In this document: positions 25,388 through 36,771 of the stretch, piece after piece | Numbering within the stretch: position 1 is the first letter of the stretch | Layout: each line of letters starts with the position of its first letter | Origin: Notolepis coatsorum | Taxonomy: Eukaryota; Chordata; Actinopteri; Aulopiformes; Paralepididae | Length of the DNA stretch: 64,000 nucleotides | Direction: 5' to 3' | Assembly: GCA_963971535.1 (NCBI GenBank) | Contig: OZ020601.1 | Coordinates: 16,090,140 to 16,154,139, forward strand | Notes under the pieces: model-generated | Databases searched by the model: none | What the model saw: only the letters and a program-made list of their open reading frames with translations | Told to the model about the DNA's origin: nothing | Program-made: the position numbers and the translations under genes

Positions 25388-25401
25388 CTGGGCCCATAAC
25401 C
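25388..25401 (-). other. Copia primer-binding site (initiator tRNA-Met anticodon type)
   Basis: Minus-strand GGTTATGGGCCCAG starts at the base next to the 5' LTR. It is the exact complement of CUGGGCCCAUAACC, the anticodon stem-loop of eukaryotic initiator tRNA-Met. Copia-class elements are known to prime with an internally cleaved initiator tRNA, so position and sequence both fit. Confidence 0.85.
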
Positions 25402-25638
25402 TGTTAACAGAATCCGGCTATAGAGCGACAATAATGTGGTCAAGAGGCATGGTTTCCAGTCTTTAGCCTTTAACTGGCTTGATGTGTTTATTCACATGGT
25501 GGGAGCATTTTACACATGAGTCCTCTCTTACTGAGAGACTGGGGGAGAGAAAGAAATGGGTGGAAACATCTACTTATATACACGTCACATGGTAGTGTAC
25601 CTGAGTGGCTCCGCCTAGAGCGCCCTCTAGTGGAAACA
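25402..25638 (-). repeat. Copia element 5' LTR
   Basis: 237 bases, partner of 20956-21193. Differences are two substitutions and two small indels as read by eye. Confidence 0.88.
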
Positions 25639-25819
25639 GATATATATATATGCAGTTAGACAGTTAATAACAATCCTACACAGAACCTCTGACTTCAACA
25701 CAAAGACATAAATAAAATAAAAGTAGTTCAAGATTCTGAATAAAGTGATCTGTCCAGTGTCAGTCTCACATGATACACCACCATAATCAATGCATTACAA
25801 TTTAAAATGATAATATTAA

Positions 25820-26154
<335 letters not shown>

Positions 26155-26159
26155 AAGTG

Positions 26160-26720
26160 GCTGGTGAAGTTCAACCCTCAAGTGGGATCAGTTCAGATCT
26201 ATTGGGAATAAACTGTTGCACAGTCTGAAGCCTCCTTCCAGATGGTAGTAGTGCAGAGAGGAGGTGGGAGGAGGTGAGAGGGGTCAGCTACTTTGTTGGT
26301 GGCCTTTCAGACACGCCATGCTTTATAGATGTCAGCTATGGCAGGCAGAGTAACACCCTGATGATGTGGTCGAAGCAGCCAGGTGAACAGGAGTGGGCTG
26401 AACACACAACTCTGTGTGATGGTGCTTGAGCTTCTGTTGCCTAGTATAGCTTGACTCTCTGTGTACCTACAGTACACAATCAGACAGAAGCTACCACATG
26501 CTATGCTTTTAGAAGCTACTGTTATATTTGACACTCGCTGCGCACCTGCATAATGACTGTGTGGGGTTCATGGCTTCATGAAGCATTCGCCCGAACGCAG
26601 TTCAAGTTTTGTTTTATTTGTCATATAGGGTACAGGTACATTACAGTGAAATCCTTGGTTTTGTATGAGCCACCTAAGAGTGTGCTTCATACAGTAAAAA
26701 CAAAAAAAAAGTTAAAAGAA
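26160..26720 (-). repeat. LINE 3' region
   Basis: 26603-26700 is the reverse complement of the tail at 290-378. 26160-26600 resembles the untranslated/C-terminal part of a fish LINE ('cagcctgaag'-like text, 'ccttccagatggtagtagtg'), much decayed. Confidence 0.5.
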
Positions 26721-26814
26721 TAAAGACCAAACAATATACTTTGTATATTGTAGACTTCTGTATATTTTTACTGTATATTTTATTTTATTCTTATTCTTAG
26801 GCAATTTGTTTTGT

Positions 26815-26960
26815 TATTCTTATTCGTGACTTTGTTCTGTCTAAATGTCTAAATGTTTAATGTGAGCGATTTGTAGTGTCAAATTTCCCTTGGGATGATT
26901 AAAGTATTTCTATTCTATTCTATTCTATTCTATTCTATTCTATTCTATTCTATTCTATTC
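26815..26960 (+). repeat. LINE tail with (TATTC)n end
   Basis: 'aatttcccttgggatgatta' and 'aagtatttctattctattc' form a 3' end with pentanucleotide repeats. The same end, reversed, is at 51697-51785 ('tattatcccgtgggaaatta'). Confidence 0.7.
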
Positions 26961-27094
26961 CAATATATACAAAACAATATACAAAACGAAAGTACAAAAT
27001 GCAAAAATGCTAAAATGAGGTAGAGATATCGTGCAAATCTTTAGCAATAGATAAGTGTTAAGTGTTAAAAAGTGTTTCACGAAATTGGGATGGG

Positions 27095-27130
27095 AGAAAA
27101 ATAGAAAAAATAAGGAGAAAAAGTGGATAA
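27095..27130 (+). repeat. SINE tail fragment
   Basis: 'gaaattgggatgggagaaaa' matches the 3' tail of the SINE at 38625-39085. Confidence 0.6.
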
Positions 27131-27159
27131 AAAAAAGTGTTTAAAGTGTCTAAAGTGAA

Positions 27160-27296
27160 CGTTAACTCTTTCACTGCCGCACTACCAAAGGGTTAACCCT
27201 TTCACTGCCGCACGACAGCAGGTTAACCCTTTCACTACCACACTACAGAAGGTTAACCCTTTACTATCACACTACAGACGGTTAACCGCATTTTTG
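27160..27296. repeat. Direct 'ggttaaccctttcact' array
   Basis: About 3.5 units homologous to the right arm of 3085-3296 (reverse complement), including the 'actaccaaagggttaaccc' variant. Same dispersed repeat, one orientation only. Confidence 0.85.
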
Positions 27297-27627
27297 GTTG
27301 AAATACAATTATACGTAATTATTTTACGATTAATTGCAAATTTTTTCTTGTTGAGCTATAGATTGTGGATAAATACACACAGAAAGGTACACCATGCCAA
27401 TGTTCATGCTGAGAGCGCAGTGTGCTGCCTGACAGGGGTTTGACAGGATGTATTTGTAGTGCAGGAACATTTGTCATTAGCGCAGCCACGAGACAATACC
27501 ACCCGACGCAAACTGACAAAGGTCATCTCTCTCATCTTCACACCCAATTAGACCGTTTCATGATCCAATTCACAATGAATTATCAAATTTAGCTTTGAAA
27601 TGTATCCTGCCGCAAAAAGGAATCCTG

Positions 27628-27866
27628 TTAAACTGAAGCCATGTGCTTTATATACTGTAACTCGCCATTAAACTGAAGCCATGTGCTTTATATACTGTAA
27701 CTCGCAATTAAACTGAAGCCCGGTGCGTTATATACTGTAACTCGCCATTAAACTGAAGCCATGTGCTTTATATACTGTAACTCGCCATTAAACTGAAGCC
27801 CTGTGCTTTTTATACTGTAACTCACCATTAAACTGAAGCCATGTGCTTTATATACTGTAACTCGCC
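27628..27866. repeat. 40-bp minisatellite, 6 copies
   Basis: The unit starts 'ttaaactgaagccatgtgct' and ends 'atactgtaactcgcca'. Six copies with few changes. Confidence 0.96.
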
Positions 27867-27978
27867 GTCGCAGACAGAGGATGTAGCCTGGTTTCAGAGG
27901 AATAGCTTTCTTGTTCCTTTCTGGAAATAACTGAGAACTGGCATCACGTTCCCAGAAAAGTAACGTTTGAATCAATAT

Positions 27979-28172
27979 CAGGAAGTGTTTGAATGGTATG
28001 TTGTCCTAGCACTACCTCTACCAGGAAGTGTTTGAATGGTATGTTGTCCTAGCACTACCTCTACCAGGAAGTGTTTGAATGGTATGTTGTCCTAGCACTA
28101 CCTCTACCAGGAAGTGTTTGAATGGTATGTTGTCCTAGCACTACCTCTACCAGGAAGTATTTGAATGGTATG
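27979..28172. repeat. 43-bp minisatellite, 4.5 copies
   Basis: The unit starts 'caggaagtgtttgaatggta' and ends 'gcactacctctac'. Copies are nearly identical. Confidence 0.96.
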
Positions 28173-28261
28173 CTACTTCATAGATAGTCAATGTGACACT
28201 GGACCCACAGAATGTCTATGAGGTTTTATACTCAAATAAGCTTTTTTTAAAGGAACATTAG

Positions 28262-29370
28262 GGCCCGGGTCCACCTATCTCATATTTATGGGCGCAATCG
28301 TCTTTTTTCAATGTATCCCAATGGGGAGGGAGCGTATGCGGCCGCATGCGGCGCCTATAGGAAATGCGCTGCAGTCGGCTTATTTTTCCAGCTTTTTTGT
28401 GCGGCCGCACACAGCGTTTAAAGTTGAAACTTTCTGAACTTCAGAGTGATGCGCTGAGCTCATTTTCAGACAACCAATCACAGCCATTCATATCTACCAC
28501 TCTGTTTGTAACCTGACACCAGAGTTGCCTGCCTGTCTTGGCTGCGTGTATGCCTTCTACAACGCTGTTTGGTTTCCGCATTGCCTCAGAAAGGCAGGAA
28601 TAATAAGCTCCGCTTAATGCAATTTATACAAATGGAAGTATTGATTTCGCCGTAACGAATCATTAAAAAAATATACCGTTAACTGGAATATGTTGTGCCT
28701 TTACACATATGTTGGATTATGTAATTGGTTTGTCATGACAAACCAATAAAAATTAACCGGTGGCTACAACAACACACAGTAACTACATGCATCATTAATT
28801 CGCGATTTTTTATTGGTTTGTGTGAGACTTCGTTATTCGAGTTCTGGCTGGTCCCGTTGATCTCGGTGCTCGGATCCCGGTTGGTGTGTGTGGCCTCTGT
28901 GTTCGTATCTTGGCCGGCCCGGGCGGCCTCCGCGCCTGCATCTCATGTGCGGATGGTCCGGCCGACCTCTGTGCCCGAGTCCTGGTTGGTCCGATTGTAT
29001 CCAGCGTCTCCCTGTCCCTCCCCCGGGGGCCGTCCGTTTCACCTCTCCCGAACCAGCCTCCATGCTCCTCCGAACACCCCGCACTGCATCGAGTCCAGTC
29101 CGCATGTTGGTCATGTTAGCTTGCAGCTCCTTCTCCAGCCAGGCCTCGCTGCGGTCCAACGTCTCGTCAGCTTGTATCCCTTGCTGCGCCATTTTCATCG
29201 TGTTAACTTCCATGTTAGCTTGCAGCTCTTTCTCCAGCCAGGCCTCGCTGCGGTCCAACGTCCCGTTAGCTTGTATCACTTGCGGTGTCATATTCATCGT
29301 GCTAACCTCCATGTTAGCTTGCAGCTCTTTCTCCAGCCATGCCTCGCTGCGATCCAACGCCTTAAATGTT
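28262..29370 (-). mobile_element. Possible PIF/Harbinger remnant
   Basis: The left end reads TTA then GGGCCCGGGTCCACC, with 'gcgcaatcgtcttttttcaa' and 'gcggccgcatgcggcg' inside. This agrees with my memory of fish Harbinger ends and a TTA duplication. A minus-strand frame fills the other part. No opposite end was found. Confidence 0.4.
28833..29357 (-). pseudogene. Repeat-containing ORF fragment, unknown
   Basis: The open frame has no ATG start (a stop lies just upstream and the first usable codon is TTG). It encodes 33-residue repeats: LDRSEAWLEKELQANM followed by variable residues, two full and one partial, made by 99-base DNA repeats at about 29113-29357. The rest is Arg/Gly/Pro-rich. The repeats could be a helical C-terminal part of a Harbinger Myb-like protein. 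That is a guess. Confidence 0.35.
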
Positions 29371-29470
29371 ATCTAATTTTATTTATTTTACTTGTATTTC
29401 CTCTTGTTCAGCATGTTGTATATCTGCAATATAAACTGTTGTTATTGTTATTATTATTGTTGTTGTTATG

Positions 29471-29842
29471 CTATTGAAGATCTAGTCTGTGGATTCCATT
29501 CCAAGCAATTATTCCTGAAATAACTAGTAACACGAGAATGATGCGTGTTATACTCGTCCCTTTCTCAGACTTCTCGAAAAGTTTGAAAACTACACCACTT
29601 AGTAATAATATGAAAGAGCCAAATGTGTTGAAAAATATTTTTTCCACACTTTTAACAAAGTGACATCCCAGTCTGGCTGGCAAGCCACGCCATAATACCA
29701 CTGCAACACTTCCGGTATTTTGAGCCCTGAGAAAGTGGGGGAAGGGGGTGGGGGGGTCAAATGAATGAATGTTGATTAGAGCCTTGACGCGTAGTCTGCC
29801 GGAAATATAAAAGAAGAAGAAGAAGAAGAGCCTTGACGTCAA
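29471..29842 (-). other. Hydrophobic ORF of unknown status
   Basis: A 123-codon minus-strand frame has two hydrophobic stretches (SFILLLSGVVFKLF and ITRIILVLLVISGIIAW) and begins with a Phe run from a GAA repeat. I recognise no family. It could be a decayed membrane-protein exon or chance. Confidence 0.2.
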
Positions 29843-30083
29843 GATTCAATCAACATTCATTCACGTGCTCTCGTCCCCCCTTCCCCATCACGAGCTCCAT
29901 GTAACGCGGAAGTGCAGTGGTCTATCACAAGCTCCATGTAACGCGGAAGTGCAGTGGTGTCTACGCCGTCCGCGTGTATATGTTCCCTAACGGAGTTGCA
30001 CTTCTGCGTTCGGTTTGTGCGATCTGATTGGCCACTGACGTTTTTTTCAGCGCCAATTGTGTTACTCCTAACAATCGCGCCAG

Positions 30084-30298
30084 CAGGCTGTTACCCTAAC
30101 CCTAACCTTAACCAACTAACCCTAACCTTAACCCTAACCTTAACCAACTAACCCCAACCTTAACCCTAACCTTAACCTTAACCAACTAACCCTAACCTTA
30201 ACCAACTAACCCTAACCACTTAACCAACTAACCTTAACCCTACCTTAACCAACTAACCCTAACCCTAACCCTAACCTTAACCCTAACCTTAAAGGCCC
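30084..30298. repeat. Interstitial telomere-like tract
   Basis: Degenerate CCCTAA/CCTTAA repeats with interspersed 'ccaactaa'. The mixing with CCTTAAC shows it is not a pure telomere relic. Confidence 0.8.
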
Positions 30299-30499
30299 AC
30301 TTGCAGGTTAAACCCTACTCTTCAATTCTGGGTAGTTTACATCATTGGTATCTATTTTCATTATTTATTTTTTTTCATTTGACGCCGGAAATTCCACTCA
30401 GAAAGGGTTAAAAATGTCCATGCACGAATAACATGTATGGAGCCAATCAAAAAGCTTATCAGACGCTATCAGTGCCGTGACGTCACGGTAGGTGGACCC

Positions 30500-30855
30500 A
30501 CCCAACCACCTCCAATGCACAGTCCCCCCCCCACCCCCACCTACCCAATCCAATGTACAGTTTCCACGCCTAATGTATATACTCTTTTCTTTCTGGACTC
30601 TTTTTGTATCACAAACAGTACTGTAATTGCAAATCTGGTATGTCATAAATGTATAGATGGAGCAGTACTGTCTATCTGTATGTCATGTATGTCATATATG
30701 TTACGATGAATTGAAAATGGGGGACCCTGATGTAAACAAGACGAAAGTCTTTCTCTGGTCTGCATCCCCTTAACAATTGTATGTATTGAGCTGTACTGTA
30801 CTGTACCCATTCTGCAATCTGTTAATAAAGTTTTCATTCATTCATTCATTCAGGT
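30500..30855 (+). repeat. Truncated copy of the 4.3-kb LINE family
   Basis: 'gttacgatgaattgaaaatg', 'gtaaacaagacgaaagtctt' and the tail 'ttaataaagttttcattc' with (ATTC)n match the family in plus orientation. Confidence 0.85.
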
Positions 30856-30869
30856 AACTTTCCCCTACT

Positions 30870-31358
30870 TCTTTTTTTTTTTTTTTTTTTTTCCTCCATT
30901 TTCCTCCGATTTTCTCCCATCCCAATGTTAGTCGTATGCCAATTCCCAGTCCCTTCCTGGTCGCTGCGCTTTACCCCCCACAGTCAGATCATTTGGGAGA
31001 GTGGAGGCTACCACGTGCTTCCTCCGACACACGTCCAGCCAATCACCGCTTCTTTTCACCTGGCAGCGCGGATTCTCATTGAGAGGGCGTAGCGTGTGGG
31101 AGGACCACACTATCCCCCTCACGTCCAATCCGCGCTTAGCAGGCGCCCCGACCGAACTGTAGGAGTCGCTGTTTACAACGACCCGGACCCACCCCGCCAG
31201 CTTCTCCCACCCTCTGATACAGCCAATTGTATCAGTGCAGACAGCCAGCCAAGCTGGTGACAACCCCGGAGCTGTGAGCTGGATTCGAACAGGCGAATCA
31301 AGCTCACAGCTCCGGGGCTGGTGACGAACGCAATCTCCGCTCGACCACCTAACCGCCC
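30870..31358 (-). repeat. tRNA-derived SINE, about 490 bp
   Basis: Minus-strand head AGGGGCGGTTAGGTGGTCG with B-box-like GTTCGAATCC, ending in the 'gggatgggagaaaa' tail family. An extra perfect 17-bp inverted pair ('ccccggagctgtgagct') surrounds the B box at 31264-31317. Same family as 38625-39085. Confidence 0.8.
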
Positions 31359-31379
31359 CTCTTTCCCCTACTTCTGATC

Positions 31380-32500
31380 CACTACAATGGAGTTTGACGA
31401 GTGCAGAAAGCTATTTCCTTGATCCAAATGGACACCTTACAAGACGCAAATGGGTTTAATCGTCGGAGAGACTTTGATGGACCAGCTACAACTGCATTTT
31501 TGGTTGAAACAAGGTAGTTATAAGGTTTTTAATGTCATAAAAAAAGAACTACATGTACCACTAGGCAGCCTGTTGTTCAGTACAGCAGCGCTATTGGTCT
31601 TTAGGCTGTCGCATTATCCCCGGGTCATAGTACCAAGCTGGCTATATGGCTCTGGCTAAAGTTAACGTTACCCCGCTAACGTTAGCATTATGTCTACTGT
31701 CGTGAACCATTTTAAATCGGGGCATGTAAAAGAGTTTGGGGAACGAGTAAAATGTGCAGGTCCTCTTCTCAGATCTGTGGGGCAAAGCACTGCACGCATC
31801 ATGCCGGCTAGCAAGCTACATGTCACGGAATGTTGATATGATAGTAGCCCCTTGCACTCTGTGCATCACAGTCACAAAAGGGGCTACCACGATAGCTAAC
31901 TAACATTAACGTTACAAGCTCAAACACCTTATAACTACGGCCGTGTCCATAAGTTCCCTGGCAGAATACGTTGTTTGTGAGGACAAACGTATACAAAGAG
32001 GAGAGAACCATTTTAAATCGGGGCATGTTAGGAGTTTCGGGATAGCCGGCTAGCAAGCTAGCTAACTACTAACATTATATACACAATATGTACAATGACA
32101 CAATGATTTACATTAGTATTATTTACAAATATGGTAACGTGGTTGTGGCTTTTACAAATAGTGGTTAGCTTTAGAGATAAATGGCTATGATCACGGAGCA
32201 ATAGTGTTAGGTGAAACAGATACTAGCTCCTCGGCTAGCCTAGTACTAGTAACAAGAAGGCTCTCTGCTTCCTGCCACTACCTGCGTGTGATTCTCAGGC
32301 CCCTGCTGCCCTGTACCTGCTGTGACGTCATCATTAAGATGACACGCGCACGTTATGAACCATGGATTAAAATATCCATGTGGTTGTGGTTGAGCAGACA
32401 AAATGTTTGATAAAAACGCTAAAACTGGGTCAATTTCCCCCCTCTTCATGAAAGTCACTGTTGGCCTAGTCACATTGTTTATTGAACAAAAATACAACAT
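31380..32500. other. No gene seen; short internal duplicate
   Basis: 'gaaccattttaaatcggggc' occurs at about 31703 and 32007 with related flanks ('gccggctagcaagct'). No coding exon recognised. Confidence 0.4.
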
Positions 32501-32518
32501 GCAAGTGGGCCTTTAACC

Positions 32519-33050
32519 AACTTCGAAAGAGTCGCCTAGCTTAACCAGTTTGTTAGGAGTAACGCGATTGGCGCTGAGAAAAACGTCAGTGGCCAATCAG
32601 ATCGCGCAAACCGAACGCGGAAGTGAAACTCCGTTGGGGAAAATATACAGGCGCCCCGTCCGCGTCTATTCGAAAGGCAACCGGTTTATGCGTTTAGCGA
32701 ATCTGATTGGCCACTGACGTTTCTGGTCATGTGACATGTGCGCCCAATCGCGTGACGCGCCCATTTCCGCAAACTACCTAACGCCTAGTTTATCACTGGT
32801 TAAGCTTAGGCAACTCTTTCGAAGTTGGTTAAGGTTAGAGTTTGGAATCAGGGCTGGCGTTCTATCGCCATGCTCTAAGACAAACTCTAACCTTAACCAA
32901 CTTCGAAAGAGTGGCTAAGCTTAACAGGCGAAAGAACTTGCCGTCACACGATTGGTGCGACCAGAAACAGCAGTGGCCAATCAGAGCGCAAAACGCGAAC
33001 GCGGAAGGATAAACCGGTTGCCTTTCGAATAGACGCCGTCCCGTCCTGTT
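32519..33050. repeat. Second foldback set
   Basis: 'accaacttcgaaagagtcgc' (32517) is reversed at 32815-32837 and repeated directly at 32898. 'attcgaaaggcaaccggttt' (32667) is reversed at 33012-33032. A related piece is at 47790. Confidence 0.7.
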
Positions 33051-33059
33051 TACTACTCC

Positions 33060-33560
33060 TGCTAACTGCTAAGCCGAAAGGTCCCCTCCCAGTCCCTCCA
33101 CTGCACGCGCCCCTAAGCTGCCTTGGGCAACAATGCTAAAAAGTAGCTCGCGCGGCCCCACAGCATCTGTCGAGCGGCTCGAGCCATAATAATTATTGTC
33201 ATTATACATTCAGGGCAACTTGGAAGCCACTGTCGCTGCTGACCGCCGGGGCACAGCGGCGAGGAGCTACTAGGGAGGGCGCGACGTTTTCATTCACCTA
33301 TAGGTTGGGAATACAACAAGAGTTCTTCCAAATAACCTGAAAGTTGCTGGAGAACGAAGTTGACGTCGGGTATGTATTTTCTTCTTGGCGAGAGTTCGTC
33401 TGCATCGCTGTGTTATTATTAAGCGGGTTAGTCGTGCTAGCCTGCTACTTTCCCCCCACTTATAGCTAACCGCTAGCTCCCGCGAGCACAGTTGGGGGAA
33501 ACGGGAATACGGCTCGTTTAGTAGGAAAAGTGAGGAGCTAGCTGAGCTACCAACCGTGGC
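33060..33560 (+). promoter_or_regulatory. Possible CpG-rich promoter and noncoding first exon
   Basis: This stretch is GC- and CpG-richer than its surroundings and free of obvious repeats. 'gaagttgacgtcgg' followed by GTATGT at about 33370 could be a splice donor for a gene reading rightward. No coding exon follows in the window. Sequence 33560-33970 has no feature. Confidence 0.25.
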
Positions 33561-33972
33561 AACTCTTCAAGCACAGCAAAAAAGATCGCCAGCGTTAACA
33601 TGTCACAAAGTGAAGGAAAGATATACGCCCAGTCTTAATTGTACACAGAAAGCGAGTTAAACAAGTCAAATGTTTTTTTTTCTTTCTTAAAACTTTGGTA
33701 ATAATGTTCAAGTTGTTGCTAACGCTAGCTACTGCCAGCTAGTAGCGAGGAAACTCAACCAGGTTGTGCTGCAGACTCCACTGATTCCAATGAAGAACCT
33801 GGCAGGCGCCTGACGAGAATGGTCTCGAGTTTAGCCAGAAAATGAACCGACTTTGGATCATCATGTGTGAGTTTGACAATCACAGTACTAGCCAGGCGAC
33901 GTCTCCAGCCAACGTTGTTTATTATGTCATGTGTGTGGAGACGGAGAGAGTGACAGGTAGCGTTGCAGTGAA

Positions 33973-34515
33973 GTTGATTGATTGATTGAAAACTTTATTA
34001 ACAGATTGCAGAATGGGTACAGTACAGCTCAATACATACAATTGAAGGGGATGCAGACCAGAGAAAGACTTTCGTCTTGTTTACATCAGGGTCCCCCATT
34101 TTCAATTCATAACATAATATGACATACATGACATACAGATAGACAGTACTGCTACATAGATACATTTATGACATACCAGATTTGCAAATACAGTACTGTT
34201 TGTGATACAAAAAGACTCCAGAAAAGAGAGTATATTCATTTGAGGTAGAAACTGTACATTGGAGGAGGTTGGGTATAGTGGGGGGGGGACTGTACATTGG
34301 AGGGGGGGGGGACACACTGTACAACTGTAAGCAAAACTGTACATTGGAATATTGACAACCATACTTCGTCATTTACTGTACATTGGAGGGGGTTGGGTTG
34401 GGACATTTACAGGGGCCAGTTTCGAATTGCAGTCTCCTGTAGGTGCTCTTTGAGAGTGGTTTTGAAAGTGGGTAGTGATTCACATTCCTTTACAGCTTTG
34501 GGTACAGCTCACAAT
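33973..34515 (-). repeat. Truncated copy of the 4.3-kb LINE family
   Basis: The tail (TTGA)n-'aaaactttattaacagattg' through 'cattcctttacagctttggg' matches 4350-4930 in the same orientation, with a shorter G-tract. The 5' truncation is at 34505-34515. Confidence 0.88.
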
Positions 34516-34766
34516 CAGTAGTCGGGAAGGAGAAGCAACATACTATGCCCAACTTAATGTGTTTATGACCTTGGTGGGTCCAGCGTTGTGTTAATTGAAC
34601 GAAACTACCAGACGTATCAAACTTTTTAGCAGTATAATTTAGAGCCTCACTCACACTTCGGGACTATAATGATCTGAGCTCCCCGCCTCACTTGACAGTT
34701 CCAGGTGACTGGAGCACCATTAAACTAGCAGAGAGTACACTGTTTCATTAGAAGCGACTACATTTA

Positions 34767-34967
34767 AAGATTTATTTTTTGGCGTTTTATCGCTTTATTA
34801 CTACTGGGCAGTCCAGTAGGGAGAGACAGAGGAGAAATGGGAGACAGAGTGGGGGGAAGACAGAGTGGGGGGAAGACATTCTGGAAATAACGAAGGATTC
34901 GGGAATCGAACCCGGGTCGCCCGTGTCGCGGCTGAGCGCGCTATGTGGTTCGCCACTGGGGCGCCCC
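34767..34967 (-). repeat. tRNA-derived SINE with about 18-bp duplication
   Basis: Minus strand: head GGGGCGCCCCAGTGGCGAAC, B box GGGTTCGATTCCC, AT-rich 3' end. It is flanked by 'agaagcgactacattta' (34750) and 'agaagcgactgcattta' (34968), a LINE-type target duplication. Confidence 0.9.
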
Positions 34968-35117
34968 AGAAGCGACTGCATTTAGAGTTGAAGACAGTCC
35001 TCTGTGGTGACTGAGGTTGTCAGCGTGGTAATTATTATGGTGTTTCCACTATGACACAGGTCTTATAAAAAGGCATTCAGACTCATTAGGCCTAATTATT
35101 ATGGCATTAGTCTTAAT

Positions 35118-35243
35118 TAGTCATGCCCTAGCATGCAAGTTGTAGGTCTCCCTGAAATGCTCAACATTTCATGCTGACGCATAGTCATGCCCTAGCATGC
35201 AAGTTGTAGGTCTCCCTGAAATGCTCAACATTTCATGCTGACA
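35118..35243. repeat. 64-bp tandem duplication
   Basis: Two near-identical copies beginning 'tagtcatgccctagcatgca'. From 35250 to 36164 only a partial hAT-like left end at 35605 ('tagggctgtaccgagtacc') is visible. Confidence 0.95.
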
Positions 35244-36172
35244 CTCGCTGAAAGTGAGTTGTAACCAAAAGTGAATTGGGAGTAGTGAGGGTGAAGTCGG
35301 TGTGTCATTCCCATAGCTGCTTGTGTTGTTGGACATGCATGATATTGTGTACATGTGAGGCCAGTACTCAACAAGACATTTCTTGTTATTTTCGTCTCAC
35401 TGGTAAAACCGGTTCTCTCGTAGCTTGGCCTGGGTGAGAACAAACCTTATTAACTATCTTATCAGGTTAACACCCCTACGCCTCAAGCACAGAGGCACAT
35501 CATCGGGCTTGGTCAGTACTACAGGATGTCTGGTCTTAATGTCCTGTAATCCAATACCCAGCCTAATCCAATATGGCTCAGTTTATAAATGGCTGCAGAT
35601 TATTAGGGCTGTACCGAGTACCTTTTTTTGGGCTTCGAAGCGTCTGCACCGGTGTCAGAGTTTCATAAACCTGCCCTGATATCATGCGAGGAGTCCACAA
35701 AGCAACGCGCACAGAGCATTGTTGTTCCAGAGTCTGAGGCAGCCGGCTGTAATGTGCATGCCTTCTAGCTGTCAGTCACCCTTCTGTCTTTGGCATCACT
35801 TAACGCCAGTACCGCACCGGCAACCAACTAAGATAACTTCAAACTGGCTGTTATTATTAATTAATTATCTCGTATCACATGCTATCGTTAGCCTTTTAAT
35901 ATTGTAAATTATTATACTATTGAGAGACGACGGCAAATGTGACTTCGAGGTTTTTACTCTTTGTTGATATTTAATTGGCTACAAAATGTGCAATAATCAA
36001 ATTAAATGCATTACAGTTTTAGTGTATAGCTTGTCCAAGTGAGATTGGTTGCTCATGAAAATAAAAGGAATAAGATCCTTGTTGGTGTAGACGTTTACTT
36101 GAAATCTTAAATAATTAACAAAAGTGCTTCTGTCACCTTAACACATTCATGGCCATTTGGATCCGTCTAAAA

Positions 36173-36763
36173 CAGGGGTCGGGAACCTATGGCTCGCGAG
36201 CCATATATGGCTCTTCTGGTGACAGCATATGGCTCCCAGACATTTTTGAGTACATTTATTTTATTTTTATTTTTTTTAATACTTGTGATATTTCTTAATA
36301 ATACTGTGTCATTTTAAAGTAAACAGAAATTAGTTTTGAAGATACAGCTAATAGTATCTGTAGCTGAAGATATAGCGAGCAGCCTGAAGACCAGCTGATT
36401 CTTAAAACTTGGAACGAGCTTCCTGTGACATACCACACAATGCAGCGTGAGTATTGCCTTATTGACCATGTTTGGCTCTACATATGCATGTGGGCAGTCA
36501 TTCTCGCATATGAGGAACATTAAGACCAACCTACACTCACGTTTAACTGATGGAAGCCTCAACGCCTGCATGAAGCTCAACCTCACCACGTATGAACCAG
36601 ATTACAAGGCCATCAGCAAAACCATGCAGCACCAGAAGTCGCATTAAAAGTAAGACATATTTAATGTATTATACGTTAAAAATACTATATGGCTCTCAAT
36701 GAAATATATTTAGAAATGTTTGGCTTTTATGGCTCTCCCAGTCAAAAAGGTTCCTGACCCCTG
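36173..36763 (+). mobile_element. hAT element, internally deleted, duplication GTCTAAAA
   Basis: Ends CAGGGGTCGGGAACC and GGTTCCTGACCCCTG lie between GTCTAAAA at 36165-36172 and 36764-36771. It retains the 3' end of a transposase gene, so it derives from an autonomous parent. Confidence 0.95.
36471..36647 (+). pseudogene. hAT transposase C-terminal (dimerisation) fragment
   Basis: The frame reads FGSTYACGQSFSHM, then RSRLT-like 'HSRLTDGSLNACMKL' and 'YEPDYKAI', ending at TAA 36647. This is the hATC dimerisation region as found in ZBED/GTF2IRD2-type domesticated hATs, about 58 residues. The catalytic part is missing. Confidence 0.85.
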
Positions 36764-36771
36764 GTCTAAAA

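Larger units (their letters stand above)
20956..25638 (-). mobile_element. Copia-class LTR retrotransposon, pol-deleted
   Basis: The order in element sense is LTR (25638-25402), primer site, leader interrupted by a second LTR element, gag, protease, start of integrase, deletion, LTR (21193-20956). Host-flank pentamers differ (caaag at 20951, gatat at 25639), so there is no target duplication. That suggests rearrangement. RT and RNase H are absent. Confidence 0.88.
29960..32660. repeat. Foldback structure with 2.4-kb spacer
   Basis: 29965-30083 ('ttcggtttgtgcgatctgat', 'tggccactgacgttttt', 'gttactcctaacaa') is matched in reverse at 32549-32660. An inner pair 'aaaggcccacttgca' (30293) and 'tgcaagtgggccttt' (32500) lies inside. 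The spacer holds a telomere-like tract, a LINE tail, a SINE and unassigned sequence with 'gctaacgttagc' motifs. Confidence 0.65.

Noticed and set aside
30084..30298. Chromosome end (true telomere)
   Set aside because: The repeat is degenerate, short and flanked by foldback sequence on both sides, so it is interstitial.
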